From Lachnoclostridium phytofermentans (lineage in GTDB: Bacteria > Bacillota > Clostridia > Lachnospirales > Lachnospiraceae): DNA of 6,562 nt. The position numbers and the translations under genes were made by a program. The DNA lies in contig DPVV01000047.1 in the NCBI GenBank assembly GCA_003526525.1, forward strand, positions 1 through 6,562. The letters are read 5' to 3'. Under the pieces are notes generated by a model. That model searched no databases. It was not told the DNA's origin and worked only from the letters and a program-made list of their open reading frames with translations. Below, one piece after another: positions 6,275-6,562 of this stretch (the first letter of the stretch is position 1; the number at the start of each line of letters is the position of its first letter).

Positions 6275-6562
6275 TAAAGATATTGAAATCAATATTGGTG
6301 AGTTATTCATTTTATTATTGCATAAGATATGGATTATCGTATTAACTAGTATTGTATGTGCTGTAGTGGCAGGGTTAATAAGTAAGTTTGTTATGACTCC
6401 TGTTTATACATCTAGTACAAAGCTTTATATTATTAATCGACAGAATAAAGATATTATTACAAGTAGTGATTTACAAACCGGATCTCAACTTACCCAGGAT
6501 TTTAAAGTGCTGGTATTAAGTAGTCCGGTAACGGAGCAGGTTATTAGTAAATTGAATTTAAA
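6261..6562 (+). CDS. cpsC: CpsC/YveK-type chain-length regulator (Wzz domain), 3' truncated by window edge
   Basis: One hundred N-terminal residues are visible and the frame is still open at the window edge. A short cytoplasmic start (MQNNNKDIEINIGELFILLL) leads into a membrane segment at about residues 23-44. After it comes the Wzz signature around TPVYTSSTKLYI (46-57) and a predicted extracellular stretch ending in SSPVTEQVISKLNL (87-100), where the family usually has '..V...V...L.L'. Proteins of this group sit in the membrane, set polysaccharide chain length, and provide the membrane anchor and activator for the cytoplasmic tyrosine kinase CpsD. Start is ATG with AAGAGGAG 7 bases upstream; it overlaps cpsB by 14 bases. 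Family members usually have about 220-250 residues with a second membrane segment, or are longer when the kinase is fused; this cannot be seen here. The symbol is given by role and neighbourhood. Confidence 0.88.
   Translation, partial: MQNNNKDIEINIGELFILLLHKIWIIVLTSIVCAVVAGLISKFVMTPVYTSSTKLYIINRQNKDIITSSDLQTGSQLTQDFKVLVLSSPVTEQVISKLNL

Overview
The window looks like part of an exopolysaccharide or capsule locus from a low-GC Firmicute, most likely a clostridial (Lachnospiraceae-like) species. The grounds are strong A+T richness by eye, purine-rich Shine-Dalgarno sequences, two genes starting at TTG, and a CpsB/CpsC pair of the Gram-positive type. All six genes are on the + strand and closely spaced. 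The species cannot be named from the sequence alone.

Layout: positions 1-65 hold the end of something upstream and the ribosome binding site of the first gene. At 66-1346 is a Wzy/O-antigen-ligase-type membrane polymerase. Eleven bases later, 1358-2854 encodes a Wzx-type flippase of the MOP superfamily. After 30 bases, 2885-4177 encodes UDP-glucose 6-dehydrogenase (TTG start). A 248-base gap (4178-4425) follows, carrying a terminator-like hairpin and then a dense set of perfect palindromes that can close into a compact four-helix junction. At 4426-5436 is a UDP-glucuronate 4-epimerase. After a 76-base gap with one small hairpin, 5513-6274 (TTG start) encodes a CpsB/CapC/YwqE-type PHP-fold tyrosine phosphatase. 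It overlaps by 14 bases the start of a CpsC/Wzz-type chain-length regulator (6261 to the window edge, truncated).

How the genes fit together: Ugd oxidises UDP-glucose to UDP-glucuronate and the epimerase can convert this to UDP-galacturonate, so the polymer probably contains uronic acid and is acidic. Repeat units would be assembled on a lipid carrier by glycosyltransferases (none in this window), moved across the membrane by the flippase and polymerised outside by the Wzy-like protein. CpsC, with a tyrosine kinase expected just downstream, and the phosphatase CpsB would control chain length and output.

The ordinary gene content is well explained. The most unusual part is the structured spacer between ugd and the epimerase gene. 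It may be a dispersed palindromic repeat (MITE or REP/BOX-like), a structured RNA, or a regulatory switch. A second point is a Glu-to-Gln change in the Ugd active-site motif.
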